Origin: Blastomyces gilchristii SLH14081
Lineage: Eukaryota; Ascomycota; Eurotiomycetes; Onygenales; Ajellomycetaceae
Assembly (NCBI RefSeq): GCF_000003855.2
Contig: NW_003101643.1
Span: forward strand, 1-64,000
Reading direction: 5' to 3'
Length of the DNA: 64,000 nucleotides
The stretch's first letter is position 1; each line of letters starts with the position of its first letter. Below the pieces are notes generated by a model. That model was not told where the DNA came from, did not search any database, and saw only the letters and a list, made by a program, of their open reading frames with translations. Below, in pieces: positions 1-13,302 of the stretch. A program made the translations under genes and the position numbers.

Positions 1-3000
1 TGATAGATTCTTATTCAGAGAATACTCATAAATTAACAGCTCTGATCTGATACTATAGATCTCAGTAACTCATGCATTCAATAGAATAGCTCTGGAGAAA
101 AGCTTCAGTGACTTGTTCAGTATTCATCTTATTACAAGATTTCAATATTACACTCTTACTCAATCAGTTCATAATAACTAGAATATTTCTACAATTCTTA
201 CTCTCAGAGAGATTAACAGTAAAGTTAATTATCACATCTCATCAGATTCTATCAGAGATATCAAGTAATTTCAGCAGATCTTTTCTACAGTTCTTTCACA
301 AGATAATAGAAGAATAATGATTACAGTTTCAGATAAAGTGTCTGATACTGTTTAATATCTCAGATCAGTAGAACTCTTAGAAGATCATTCTATACAGTTG
401 TTCACAGTCTGAATAATTAGTTATATATGAATCATGCATCTCTTGCATTATTCAGATGTGTAAGAGTTTGAAGTAAGAGACTTAGTATTATTCATGAAAT
501 TGTAGAGTGTTATTATCATCAATTGAACATTCTGAGATATCAATTCTTATATATAGTTCTGGAAGAAATCAGATTACTTCTTGATATACTGCTTTGATAA
601 GTGTTTAAAGAAGTTCATCAGTTTGAGCTGTTGTATGTCACAATTTATCTAGTGTATATCTGGAGAATGTTCTGATCAGTGAAGTGTGTATAGTATCATG
701 AATAATCTCATTGTGATCAACTAATATCTTCAGATTCAAGAGTCAGTGTTCTCAATTCATTCAGTGTATATCTGTTATATCAGACGGTATATCTTATTCT
801 CATCATAAGAGAGCATCTATCATTTTGTTCTGACTGCTGAGACAGTAGTGTATTATAAAATGAAAGTGGCTTAGAAACTCTGATCATTGTATCTGTCATT
901 CAGTGAGTTTACAGATTGTTGTGAAGTATTTGAGGTTCTTATAATCTATAATTATCTCAAATTTGAAGACACTTTAGAGTTTAGAGTCTCATTCTTCTAG
1001 ACAGTATATAATCACAAGAAGTTTCTTATCATAGATCTCATAATTGCATTCAGTGAGACTCAGTTTCTTAGATATGAAGATATATAATCATAGAACATCT
1101 TCATTATTATATTATAATATCACTTCTTCTATTACATAGTTAGAGAAATCAGCTTCAATAACTGTCTCATAATCAGAGTCAAATGCTATTAGCAGAGAGA
1201 TATTAATAAACACCTTCTTCATCTGTGTGAATGCAGCTTCAGTGTCTGCTAATCACTGAAATACTGAGTTCTTCTTAATGAGTTCTGTAAGTGATCTTGT
1301 GATATCTGAGAAGTTTTGTATAAATTACTGCTAGAAGTTAGCAAATCTGATGAAGCTTTATATATCTTTCACAGTATACAGAGCTTCTCATTCAAGAATA
1401 GCAGAGACTTTCTCTGAATTCATTCAAATTCTCTTATCAGCTTCTATAATAAAACTCAGATATTTAATCCTCTTAACTTCAAAATCACACTTGTTAATAT
1501 CTATTGATAGTTCTGCTTCTTATAGTTATTGTAATATCTTCTATACATGTTCTTGATATTCTTTTCTAAACTTATCAGTGAAGATGAGAATGTCATTGAT
1601 ATATACAGATACAAATTCATCAAGAAAATCTTGAAGTGCTCAGTTAATATACTTCTGAAATGTACTGAGAGTGTTAGTCAGTCTGAAGAGAATAACTATT
1701 CATTCAAAGAGACTATATCATGTTCAGAATACTGTAAGTCACTCATCTTCTTTGATAATACAGATCTTATGAAACACAGTAATAATATCTAGTTTTATAA
1801 ATCATTGAGCTTGTTCAATATGAGCTAGAATTTCATTGATAAGAGATAGTGAATAGTGATCTTTCTTTGTTATTCTATTCAGTTCTTGATAGTTTATACA
1901 GAATTGAAGTTCTTTATCTGATTTCTTTGCAAAGAGAATAGAGACTGCAGCGGAAGAATTACTAATATATATAAATTCTTTATTTAATAGATCATTGAGT
2001 GTCTTTTGAAGAAGAAGTTCATCTTGAGACATGTTATAGAGAAAGTCTTATAACAGTTCAGAGTTCTTATTATTCTTCTTCTCTAACTTGATACTGTGAT
2101 TCACTTCAGAACCTTGTAAGAGAAATATGTTTATAATATTATCTTATCAGAAGATATCTAGATATTCATAATATTATTAAGAGAGTTTTGTATAAGAATC
2201 TGTTATTGTAACACAGAATAACTTTTCTAGAGCCTTTTTAATATTGATCAGACTGATGAAATAGATTATCATATAATTCTACTGTCAGTGACTTCTTTTT
2301 CAGAGCATTTTATACATGTTAGCAGAGATCTGTATCAGATTCATGATCTTGTGAATATCATCTTTGTGAATTCTATCATTGTTAGAGAATATCAAGCTTC
2401 TGTTTCAAGCATTTAATAAGATGCCTTGTTCAGATAGTCAGACAAGTTCTAATATAAGATTATAATCAAGATTATCAACTTTATATATATAGATATCTTC
2501 ATATTAATATCCTCTTACATCTATGATTAACTTCATTATATAACAAGTACAAATGTCTTTTGAGTCATCAAATTCTGCAAGAAGTCAGGATTTTAATAAG
2601 AGAATACACTGAAGATTGTAATATCTTACAACTGAAGATTTAATTATTGTATAATAATATAGACTGCTGTCTATCATGACTTTCATGTTATACATATTAT
2701 CAATCACAGTAGATACAAGAATCATATTCATTGTCATTTTCTCTTCAAATTATTATCATCTGATCTCTTCAAGCTTCTGTTTACAAATTTGAACAGAAGT
2801 TAATCTTTTCCCTGTTTCATCAAGATATTCTCATAGATATCTTCTGAATCTTTCTTCACTGTAATGTGATTGACGCGGACAGGCACTGATTCATGTCTTG
2901 AGTGAGAAGATATGTAGGCTGATTAGCAGTTGAAAGCAATGTGTTCTGATCAGATACAGTTGATATACACTCTTTATTAATGTCAATCAGTGACTTCTTT

Positions 3001-4390
3001 TAGAGTGATCTCAGGAACTCAGAAGTCTGTTCACATGATGAAGACTCTTGCTTATATATAGATATTCAAGTCTACTCAATTCATGATATCTGTATCATTG
3101 TTATTCTTCAACATGAGTATATGAGTGACTGAGATGTAATATCTTCTATCACTGTTCTGTATTAGACTGACCGTGTGACCGTGTCTGAGACCAGGATCAG
3201 ATTTTTTGATAGTCTCATTACCAATTCGACTGATCTCATTACACAGTTTTAACATTAGATAGTAGTCTCATACTGTCTCAGTAAGACTTACTGTCTACTC
3301 TTGTCACATTTTTCAAATGAGACCATGATTTTCACTTCTCAATTTAAATTATTTTTATTACTTTAAATGACTTTAAATCTCATTTAAGCATTATCAAAAA
3401 GCATTACTTTTTAAAAAATTAAAAATAGTCTAAAAATAACCTTAAAATGTCTAAAAATAGTAACTTTATGTCAAGAATGAGACTAAATGAGATCAAATGA
3501 GATCACTTTCTCATTTTTTTCAAGTCATGGTTTCATTTTAAGATCTGATATATAGTCACTTTGCATGTTTTTTTAATGACTAGTCCCAGTAAGATTCACG
3601 CCAAGAAATGTATGAGATCAGATCAAATGAGATTAAATGTGAAATTCATGATTGCAGCGGCCAGTCTATTCTGTATACTCTTGAGCTTGATAAGATGATC
3701 ATTCAATGTTCAGAGCTGTGTGCAGAAGCCTTCATAAGTTGAGTCTTTGTTTATACTTATAAGAGTCTGTAAGAGTTCAAAAGTTAATATCTTCTTGAGC
3801 ATGCTGATCTTCATTTAATTCTTTCAAGATTAATTATCTACTTTTAAGATCTTAGTGTTGAAGTCAGAGATAAATGGTATAAGAGAAGTGTTTCTCTGTT
3901 AAATACTCTATAATCAATCTAACATCTTCTGTTGTATGACAGTGTCTTGAAACAGAATATCAAGATATTTCATAATATTATCAGGCATTCACAACACTAA
4001 TTTATATGCTTTCATTCATGAATGAAACTTCTGTTTCATGTGATTCTTCAATCATTTATTAATATATCAATCTTGATTGATTAATGAACTGATGATATCT
4101 TCATCTACACTCAGTTTTACAAGCATTGCCATTCTTCATGATGAGTAGAGAGTGAGATTGAAAGTATTGAAATATGCAGAAGCATCTAAGTGTTCTTTCA
4201 GTGCTTTTGTATTTAATTCTGTAGATGTTGAAATTGTATGAGTTAATTGTTAAATCTCTTTGTATTGAAGTTATTGAGTCACATACATGTCTGCTATCTG
4301 TTACTGTTGTAATTTCAACATTTCTTGAAGTCACTGTGATATTACTTCTATGCTCACACTCAAGAGTTCTCTCATATTATTGTTAGACAT
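1..4390 (-). pseudogene. Gypsy-A1 gag-pol remnant
   Basis: Remains of a gag-pol reading frame, starting at a probable ATG at 4390 and broken by many stops and by the hAT insertion at 3163-3668. The clearest stretch, 1802-2032, translates to the fingers part of a Gypsy reverse transcriptase, with FAKKSDKELQFCINYQELN matching the family pattern of FVKKKDGxLRxCVDYRxLN. Upstream (2400-2750) lies a protease remnant parallel to the better one in A2. Left of about 1300 come RNase H-like and integrase regions by alignment with copies A2 and A3. Many stops are TGA where the family has Trp or Arg, as expected from G-to-A or C-to-T mutation. Confidence 0.85.
3163..3668 (+). mobile_element. hAT-N506 copy A (non-autonomous hAT)
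   Basis: A 506-bp element with termini TAGACTGACCG and CGGCCAGTCTA, imperfect inverted repeats of about 11 bp. It is flanked by a perfect 8-bp duplication TTCTGTAT (3155-3162 and 3669-3676). The empty site is preserved at the homologous position of Gypsy-A2 near 9641, confirming the junctions. An 8-bp duplication with TAG..CTA ends is typical of the hAT superfamily. No coding capacity is visible. The interior is AT-rich with TAAAAA and TTTTTAAAAAATT tracts. Confidence 0.92.
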
Positions 4391-4644
4391 GATTATATTA
4401 TTTATTAGATATATAATTATATGAACATCTTATATGTCTGAGTGTCAGAACTCTCAGATCTTTTACTGACATTCTCTGATAAATTCTTATTACAGGGCCA
4501 GAGTGACTGATGAGTAAGCTTCTATCTGAGAACTTGATATCTGCTTTTAACTGATTTTTTTCTCTTTCTTACATCTCATTACATATTCAGATATCTCTCA
4601 ATGAATAATTATTTCTAATAAGATAACAAGGAATGTTTTTCTAG

Positions 4645-4809
4645 TATAAGAGGCCTATGCTGAATAGATCAGTATAATACATAGATCTTATATAACAAAG
4701 AGAAAAATATTAGAGAAGAAAAAGAAAGAGAAAGTGTGAGAATCAGTGATCAAAGTGAATATTTATATGTATATATAATGATGTATGCAGTAAAGCTTTG
4801 AAGTGAAAG
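4645..4809 (-). repeat. Gypsy-A1 5' LTR, outer half
   Basis: First part (plus coordinates) of the A1 LTR, beginning TATAAGAGGCC where A2 has TGTAAGAGACC, so the terminal TG has mutated to TA. The LTR breaks exactly at the Gypsy-A2 junction, after the 5-bp TSD GAAAG (4805-4809), and resumes at 11027. Confidence 0.85.
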
Positions 4810-5656
4810 TGTAAGAGACCTACGCTGAATAGATTGATATAATATTGATAGGTCTTATATAACAAAGATAAAAATGTTAAAGAAGGAAAGAAAGAGAAAG
4901 TGCGAGAATCAGTGATTGAGGTAAATATTTATACATATATGTGATTAGACTGACCGTGTGACTGTGTCTAAGACCAGGACCAGATTTTTTGATAGTCTCA
5001 TTATCAATTCGACTGATCTCATTACATGGTTTTAACATTAGATAGTAGTTTCATACTGTCTCAGTGAGACTTACTGTCTACTCTTGTCACATTTTCCAAA
5101 TGAGATCATGATTTTCACTTCTCAATTTAAATTATTTTTATTGCTTTAAATGACTTTAAATCTCATTTGAGTGTTATTAAAAAGTGTTACTTTTTAAAAA
5201 ATTAAAAATAGTCTAAAAGAAACCTTAAAATGTCTAAAAATAGTAACTTTATGCTAAGAATGAGACTAAATGAGATCAAATGAGATCACTTTCTTATTTT
5301 TTTCAAGTCATGGTTTCATTTTAAGATCTGATATATAGTCACTTTACATGTTTTTTTAATAGCTAGTCCCAGCGGGATTCACGCTAAGAAATGTATAAGA
5401 TCAGACCAAATGAGATTAAACATGAAATTCATGGTCCCGGCGGCCAGTCTATATGTGATGGCATATGCAGTGGAGCTTCGGGGCGAAAGAATATACATGC
5501 GTTCATAGTGGTCAAGAATCAGCAATTGAAAATGGCTGAGAATCAGAGCATACATTACATGTGTTCATAGCAGCTGAGAATTGATGATCAGAAATGAAAG
5601 AATCTATGAAGTGTAATGAAATAGTCTATATAATTGATTGAGTGCAGTCTGTCACA
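4810..5656 (-). repeat. Gypsy-A2 3' LTR, interrupted by hAT-N506 copy B
   Basis: Starts TGTAAGAGACC and ends GTCTGTCACA in plus orientation (TG..CA). Net length is 333 bp after subtracting the 506-bp hAT element at 4946-5451 and one 8-bp duplication, equal to the other LTR. Confidence 0.9.
4946..5451 (+). mobile_element. hAT-N506 copy B
   Basis: 506-bp copy with the same termini as copy A, inserted in the 3' LTR of Gypsy-A2. It has a perfect 8-bp duplication TATGTGAT at 4938-4945 and 5452-5459. The intact LTR at 10689-11021 gives the empty site. Confidence 0.93.
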
Positions 5657-5659
5657 TTA

Positions 5660-8600
5660 GTCTCTCTCTTTCAGAAGCAGTTCTCATCAGTCAAGAGTCA
5701 CTGTTTTGAATAATACAGAACTCAGAGTTCAGGTCAGTTAATCATAGCTGACTCATTTCATGAGATATTATCAGCTATGACTGTGAGATCTCTTATCAAG
5801 AATATTCTCAATCTCTCACTCAAGCTCATTATCTTCTTCTATGATGTCTGATGACTGTCAGTCAGAAGTCAGCTGAGAAGGGAACAGATCAGTGATAGTG
5901 CAGTGAAGCAAGCTTGTATAAAATATATTATAAATCTCTGATAGTGTGTCAAGACAGTAGTTGTGACTATCTAGAACTTTTATCACTTTATATCTGACAT
6001 GGCAGTAATCTAGCATACAAGATGAACATGTAATTTGTATATTCTTAAGATTCAATCATATCAGATCTTCTATCTTATATTATTCAGTGAGATCTCAGTG
6101 AATATTAATTTAATTCTCTTAATCTTGCTTCACAGTTGTTATGAAGACCTCTGCTCAATCACAGATATCTCAGAGCTTTATTACTATATTATCAGTGATC
6201 TGAATCAGATTGCAGAGATTTGATATAAACTGTGTAATCTCTAGAAGATTCAACACTTTCATGTGATAACTGTATGTAAGAAAGAACAGACTTATATCTA
6301 TTGAAATAGCATCTCATTCATTGATAGTAATCTCTGTATATAGAAGCAGATCATGCTAATCATCTTATAAGTAATTACAGAACTTATGAAGATAATTCTT
6401 TATAATCTGAATTATCTGTTCTGATGTATTATCAGTCTCAGAGTGATAGACAGTTGACAGACAGTATATAATCTTAAGAACTTGACAGATTCTTATTCAG
6501 AGAGTACTTATAAATTGACAGCTCTGATCTGATACTATTGATCTCAGTAACTTATATATCTGATAGAATGAACTCTATAAGAAGACTTCAGTGACTTGTT
6601 CAGTATTTATCTTATTACAAGATTTTAATATTACACTCTTACTTAGTCAGTCAACAATAATCAGAATGTTTCTATAATTCTTACTCTTGAATAGATTAAC
6701 AGTGAAGTTAATTACTACATCTTATCAGATTCTATCAGAGATATTAAGTGATTTCAGTAGATCTTTTCTACAGTTCTTTTATAAGATAATAGAAGAACAG
6801 TAATTGCAGTTTCAGATAAAGTGTCTGATACTGTTTAATATCTCAGATTAGTAGAATTCTCAGAAGATTATTCTATACAGTTGTTTATAACCTGAATAAT
6901 CAGTTATATACAAATCATGCATCTCTTGCATTATCTGAGTGTGTAAGAATTGATTGAATATTCTAAGATATCAGTTCTTATACATAGTTCTGAGAGAAAT
7001 CAGAGTGCTTCTTGATATACTGCTTTAATAAGAGTCTGAAGAAGTTCATCAGTCTGAGCTGCTGTATATCACAGTTCATTCAGTGTAGAGAAAGTGAAGA
7101 TATCAATATCAGTTCTAATCAGAGAAGTATGTATAGTGCTGTGAGCTGTTTTATCTTGATCAACTAGTATCTTCAGATTTAAGAGTCAGTGCTCTTGATT
7201 CATTCAGTGAGTATCTGTTATATCAGATAATATATCTTACTCTTATTATAAGAGAACATCTGTCATCAAGTTCTGACTGCTAGAACAGTAGTGTATTATA
7301 AAATAAAAGTAACTTAGAAACTCAGATTATTATATCTGTTATTCAGTAAGTTTACAGATAGTTATAAAGTATTTAAGATTCTTATAATCTATGACTATCT
7401 CAAATTCAGAGATACTTCAGAGTTCAGAGTCTCATTCTTCTAAATAGTGTATAATTATAAGAAGTTTCTTATTATAGATCTTATAATTGTATTCAGTGAG
7501 ACTCAGTTTCTTAGATATAAAGATATATAATTATAGAACATCTTTATTATCATATTACAGTATCACTTCTTCTGTCATATAGTCAGAGAAATCAGTCTTA
7601 ATAACTATTTCATGATCAGAATTGAATATTATTAGCAGAGAGATACTAATAAACATCTTCTTTATCTATATAAATACAGCTTCAGTGTCTGCTGATTATT
7701 AAAATACTGAGTCTTTCTTAGTAAGATCTGTAAGTGATCTTATAATATTTAAGAAGTTTCATATAAATCACTGATAGATGTTAACAAATCTGATGAAGCT
7801 TTGTATATCTTTCACAGTATATAAAGCTTCTTATTCAAGAATGATAGAGACTTTCTCAGAATTCATTCAAATTCTCTTATCAGCTTTTATAAGAAAACTC
7901 AGATACTTGATACTCTTGACTTCAAAATCATACTTATCAATATCTATTAGTAGTTCTGCTTCTTGTAGCTGTTGTAATATCTTTCACACATATTCTTGAT
8001 ATTCTTTTCTGAATTCATCAGTGAAGATGACAATGTTATCAAGATATACAGATATGAATTTATCAAGGAAATCTCAGAGTGCTCAGTTGATATACTTCTG
8101 AAATATACTGAGAGTATTGACTAGTTCAAAGAGTGTGACTACTCATTCAAAGAGATTATATCATGTTTAAAATGCTGTAAGTCACTCATCTTCTTCAGTG
8201 ATATGAATTTTATAAAACACAGTGATGATATCTAACTTTGTAAATCATTGAGCTTGTTCAATGTAAGCTAGAGTTTCATTAATAAGAGATAAAGAATAAC
8301 AGTTCTTCTTCATTAATCTGTTTAATTCTTGATAATTCATGCAGAACTGAAGTTCTTTATCTGATTTCTTTGCAAAGAGAATAGAGACTGCAGCACAAGA
8401 GTTACTAATGTATATGAATTCTTTATTTAACAGATTATTGAGTGTCTTTCAAAGAAGAAGAAGTTTATCTCAGAATATATTATAAAGAGAGTCTTATAAT
8501 GATTCAGAGTTCTTACTATTCTTCTTTTTCAACTTGATACTGTGATTCACTTCTGAACCTTGTAAGAGAGATAGATTTATAGCATTATTATCTTGTCAGA

Positions 8601-10358
8601 AGACATCTAGATATTCATGATATTATTAAGAGAGTTTTATATAAGAATCTGTTATTATAATATAAGATAACTTTTCTAGAGCCTTTTTAATATCAGTCAG
8701 ACTGATGAAATAGATTGATATCTGATTCTGTCATCAGTGATTCTTTCAGTGACTTCTTTTTCTGAGTATTTCATAGATATTGACAGAGATCTGTGTCAGA
8801 TTCATAGTCTTGTGAGTGTCATTCTCATGAACTCTATCTTTATTAGATAATATTAAACTCCTGTTTCAAGTGTTCAATAAGATGTCTTGTTCAGATAGTC
8901 AGACAAGTTTTAATATAAGATTATAATCAAGATTATCAACTTTATATATATAGATGTCTTCACACTGATGTTCTTCAACATCTATGTTTAATTTCATTAT
9001 GTAATAGATGCAAACATCTTTTGAATCATTGAATTCTGCAAGAAGTTGAGATTTTAATAAGAGAATACACTGAAGATTATAATGTCTCACAACTGAAGAT
9101 TTAATCATTGTATAGTGACATAGATCACTGTCTATTATAGCTTTCATATTATATATGTTATCAATCACAGTAGATACAAGAATTGTATTCATTATTATCT
9201 TCTCTTCAAATTGTTATCATCTGATCTCTTCAAGCTTCTGTTTACAAATTTGAATAGAAGCTAATCTTTTCTCTGTTTCACTGAGATATTCTTATAGTTA
9301 TCTTCTGAATCTTTCTCTAATATAATGTGGTTGATATGAACAGGTGCTGATTCATTCTTTGAACAAGAAGACACTGATCTTTCTCTTGAATATGAAGACA
9401 CATAGATTAATCAGCAGTTGAAAGCAATGTGTTCTGATCAGTTACAGTTAATGTATACTTCACATTAGCATTGATTAGCAACTTCTTCAGAAGTGATTTC
9501 AGAGACTTGAAAGCCTGTTCAAATAGTGAAAACTCTTGCTTATGTATAGACATTTGAATCTATTCAGTTCATGATCTCTGCATCATTGTTCTTCAGTGTA
9601 GATGTATGAGTGACTGAGATATAATATCTTCTATCACTGTTCTGTATACTCTTAAGCTTGATAAGACAGTCATTCAATATTCAGAGCTGTGTGCAGAAGT
9701 CTTCATAAGTCTAGTCTTTATCTACACTTATAAGAGTCTGTAAGAGTTTGAAAGTCAATATCTTCTTAAGCATGCTAATCTTTATTCAATTCTCTCAAGA
9801 TTAATCATCTACTTCTAGAATCTTAATATTGAAGTCAGAAATGAATGTTGTAAGAGAAGTGTTTCTCTGTCAGATACTCTGTAATTAATCTAATACTTTC
9901 TATTATATAACAGTGTCTCAGAACAGAACATTAAGATATCTTATAATATTATCAGATGTTTATAATACTGATTCACATACTTTCATTCATAAATAAAACT
10001 TCTGTTTCATGCAATCTTTCAATCATTCATTGATATATCAATCTTGATTGATTAATGAACTGATGAAATCTTTATCTATACTCAGTTTTAGAAGCATTTT
10101 CATTCTTTATGATGAGTAGCGAGTGAGATCAGAAGTATCAAAATATACAGAAATATCTAAGCATTCTTTCAGCACTTTTGTATTCAATTCTGTAGATGTT
10201 GAAATCATATGAATTAATTATTAAATCTCTTCATATTGAAGTTATTGAGTTGTATATATATCAGCTATTTATTGTTGTTATAATTCCAACAGTGCTTAGA
10301 GTCACTGTGACATTGTGTGTATGCTTGTATTCAAGAATTTTATATTATTATTAGACAT
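5660..10358 (-). pseudogene. Gypsy-A2 gag-pol remnant
   Basis: Probable start ATG at 10358, then gag, protease, reverse transcriptase, RNase H, integrase and a C-terminal chromodomain, in that order on the minus strand. The protease fragment at 8899-9192 keeps the KAIIDSDLCHYTMIKSS segment, where the family active site is D-S/T-G; the Gly is now Asp. The fragment at 5858-6055 is the GPY/F-type end of integrase (YNIFYTSLLH for family IHNVFHxSLL). Many stop codons interrupt the frame, so it is not functional. Confidence 0.85.
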
Positions 10359-10688
10359 GATTATATCAATCATTGAATGTATGATATCTGTGAAATCTGA
10401 AGAAGTGTAATCATATTCTCATACATCTGAGTGTCAGAACTCTTAGATCTTTCACTGATATTCTCTTATAAGATCTTATTCTCTTCATAAGATCTTGTTA
10501 CAGAGTCAGAATAACTGATAAGCAAGCTTCTATCTAAGAACTCAGTATTCACTTAACTGTTTGACTATTTCTCTATTTCTTATACATTATTACACATTTG
10601 AATATCTCTTGATAAATAATCATTTCTAATGAGAAGACAATGCATAAATAATCATTTTCTAATAAGAAGACAATGAACATTTTTATAG

Positions 10689-11021
10689 TGTAAGAGGCCT
10701 ATGCTGAATAAATCAGTATAATATTGATAGGTCTTATATAACAAAGATAAAAATGTTAAAGAAGGAAAGAAAGAGAAAGTGTGAGAATCAGTGATTAAGA
10801 TGGATATTTATATGTGTATGTGGTGGTGTATGCGGTGGAGCTTCGGGGTGGAAGAATATACACGCGTTTGTAGCGGCTGAGGATTGGTGATCAGAAATGG
10901 CTGAGAATTGAAGTGTATGTTACACGCGTTCGTAGCGGCCGAGGATCGGCGATCGGGAATGGAAGAATCTATGAAGTGTAATGAAATAGTCTATATAATT
11001 GATCGGGCGCAGCCCGTCACA
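10689..11021 (-). repeat. Gypsy-A2 5' LTR
   Basis: 333 bp, from TGTAAGAGGCC to GCAGCCCGTCACA. It keeps several CpG-rich patches (for example around 10930-10960) in contrast with the nearly CpG-free interior of the element. Confidence 0.92.
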
Positions 11022-11026
11022 GAAAG

Positions 11027-11228
11027 AATCTATATGCATTCATGGCGGCTGAGGATCGGCAATTGAGAATGGCTGAGAATTGAAGTGTACATGTTTGAGA
11101 ATGAAGCGGTTGAATCGGTGATTGAGAATGGCTGAGAATTGTAGCATATGTATTCAGAAATGAAGTGGTTGAAATCTGTGAAGTGTAACAGAATAGTCTA
11201 TATAATTGATCAGGCGCAGCCCGTCACA
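11027..11228 (-). repeat. Gypsy-A1 5' LTR, inner half
   Basis: Continuation of the A1 LTR after the Gypsy-A2 insertion. It ends in the family terminus AGCCCGTCACA. Together with 4645-4809 it makes 367 bp, longer than the 333-bp LTRs of A2 because it holds an additional copy of the internal GGCTGAGAATTG-type subrepeat. Confidence 0.8.
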
Positions 11229-11277
11229 TATAAGATCTATATCTTGATACTAATCTATTTAGTGTAGATTTCTTACA
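11229..11277 (+). repeat. Relic LTR end of the Gypsy-A family, opposite orientation
   Basis: Just right of Gypsy-A1's LTR, this 49-bp stretch resembles the sense-strand end of the same LTR family (TATAAGATCTAT, then CTATTTAGTGTAGATTTC, then TTACA), but in the opposite orientation to A1. It is probably the remnant of an older plus-strand LTR into which A1 inserted. Confidence 0.5.
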
Positions 11278-11584
11278 GAGAATAATATAAATAAAAAAAG
11301 ATCTAGATAAAGTTAACAGTTAATCTATCTTATTATTAACTTATATTTCAGTATCTTTTATTTCTGTAATAATAATAATACTAATAATAATAATATAAAA
11401 TATAAGACTAACTTTTTAAAAAAAGATTAAAATTACTGAAATTGATAAGATTTATATCTACTCTGCAGTAAATGATGAAGTGTTAATTATTATAACTAAC
11501 TGAATAAAGAAGGCTGTACAGCACTAATTATATATATATACTATATATAAATTCATGCAGAAACATTGCATATACAGATTTATT
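11278..11584. other. AT-rich gene-free stretch
   Basis: No gene or repeat boundary recognised. It is very AT-rich, with ATAATAATA runs and a short (TA)n tract near 11530. Confidence 0.6.
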
Positions 11585-11618
11585 TATAGACTAACTGTGT
11601 AACTGTATCTGAGATCAG

Positions 11619-11876
11619 AATGTAAGCAATCCCGCTTCTCATAGATTCTTTACCTCTATTTCTATCTCTTATGTAATTAATAGAGTTAGCGGCCCTTGAC
11701 TACACACAACTATATAGACTGAGGTTCATGAATACTATTTATAACTCAGCTTGAATGCTATTATATATTTAATCTCTACATTTATCTTTCTATTATGAAT
11801 ACTTCTAGTAGTTAACAGTATATATCATGCTAAGCTACAAACATCTGAATAATTATCTGTAAGTACTTATTCTTAT
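11619..11876 (+). repeat. Gypsy-B 5' LTR
   Basis: 258 bp, begins TGTAAGCAATCCCGC and ends TTATTCTTATA (terminal CA mutated to TA). It aligns over its whole length with 45568-45824. Confidence 0.9.
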
Positions 11877-13302
11877 ATTTCAAGCTCAGTCAGTCAGCAA
11901 TCATCTATTATAACTGAAAGAATTAGAAACTCACATGCTTCAATCTCTGTGAACTCTACTGCAGACACTCAGAAGCAGTCACTTGAATTATAAATAATCT
12001 CTGTAAAAGAAGTCTCAGAGAACTTACTAATCACTCACAGAATATTATTCTCTGTATCTGTAACAGAGAAACTCTCTGAACTCACAAATAAATCAATCTC
12101 AGTGAAAAACATTCTTGAGCATCTTCTGTAAAATCAAGCTATTTTTCTATAAGAAATGCTTACTATCTGTAAACACTCTTGAACTGAGTCTCTAGACATA
12201 ATCTTCAGAGATACTTATGAACTGAAAAGAAACTTTCTTAAGCTGTGATTACTTAAGATCACTTATTAAATCACAATCTATAAAAGCTTTTACAAGTTTG
12301 TATTTGAAATTGACTCACAAGTCTGACTATGTGATATAAAAGATAAAGAAGCTATTATCTATATAATGACAGATCTCTACTACACTAAAGTCAAGAACTA
12401 GCTGAATCATCTAGAGAATAATTACAAGAGATTCTACTAATCTATTCTCAAGATCTATCTAGAGAATAAGTTAAGAGACTCTGTAAACTGAACAGAGAAC
12501 ATCTGAACTATAATCATTAATATTAGAAAAAGAAGTAAGAAATCTGATAAAGACTACTCACAGCACTTTATAGAATTATAATATGAATTGGGATCTGTGA
12601 AAATAGAGTTCTGAAATAAGATCTGAATAATAATATTCATGAAGAAGCTGAATAAAGACATACAGAACAAGCTCATTGAGTAAGACTCTAAGTTCTTAAC
12701 TCTGAAGAAACTAATAACTCTCATTCATTACTTATGAATCACTGTGAGAGTCATAGACTTATAGAGAGTAAATTATTAATCAGCTCTACAAGAATCAGAA
12801 TAACAGAGAACAGATTTATCAGAAAAAGATGATAAGATATAGAGAGATTTATATCTGACTGCTAAGTAGAAAGAGAGAGCTTTACAAGCTCTTATGAATA
12901 GAGTGTATAATAGAGAGATTAATTATTATTATTATTATTCTTCAATTATAGATGTATGCAGTCAGAGACTATGACATCTATCTGAGAACTAAAAGTTCTC
13001 AGGGTTTTTCCTATATCTATACAGTTAACTATTATACATTCATCAATTTCAGATATGTAAAATCAGAAAATTCCAGCTCAGAATATAAAAACTGTTTATA
13101 AATTGCAGTATTTTAACATCTTCTGATACTTTGAAACCATTTGACATGACAAAAGAAAAGAGAACACAGTTTTAAAGATAGACACATTAAATAAATAGAT
13201 AGAAAAGAATAGAAAGAAAAAGATAAAGTAAAATAATGAGAGACTGTGAATGAAACAAATTATTGAAAGATAGTATATAGCTATTTTAACAGACTATATC
13301 TG

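Larger units (their letters stand above)
4810..11021 (-). mobile_element. Gypsy-A2, full-length chromovirus LTR retrotransposon
   Basis: Complete element on the minus strand, inserted in the LTR of Gypsy-A1 with a perfect TSD GAAAG (4805-4809 and 11022-11026). Its LTRs are 4810-5656 (333 bp once a 514-bp hAT insertion with its duplication is removed) and 10689-11021 (333 bp). The internal region 5657-10688 holds a decayed gag-pol frame. Because it lies inside A1's LTR it is younger than A1, and older than the hAT copy B that interrupts its left LTR. Confidence 0.93.
1..11228 (-). mobile_element. Gypsy-A1, chromovirus LTR retrotransposon, 3' part outside window
   Basis: Degenerate Ty3/Gypsy element read on the minus strand. 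Its 5' LTR is at the right, split into 4645-4809 and 11027-11228 by the later insertion of Gypsy-A2 (4810-11021). The internal region runs leftwards from 4644 to the window edge, where base 1 falls in the integrase region by comparison with A2 (about 6485). A 506-bp hAT element sits in its gag region at 3163-3668. Family assignment rests on the reverse transcriptase remnant at 1802-2032 and near-identity of layout with copies A2 and A3. No tRNA-complementary primer site was recognised next to the LTR. Heavily mutated, surely not autonomous. Confidence 0.9.

Noticed and set aside
4946..5451. Tc1/mariner element with TA duplication
   Set aside because: A TA is found at both ends, but comparison of all copies shows 8-bp duplications with TA as part of the terminus, which fits hAT.
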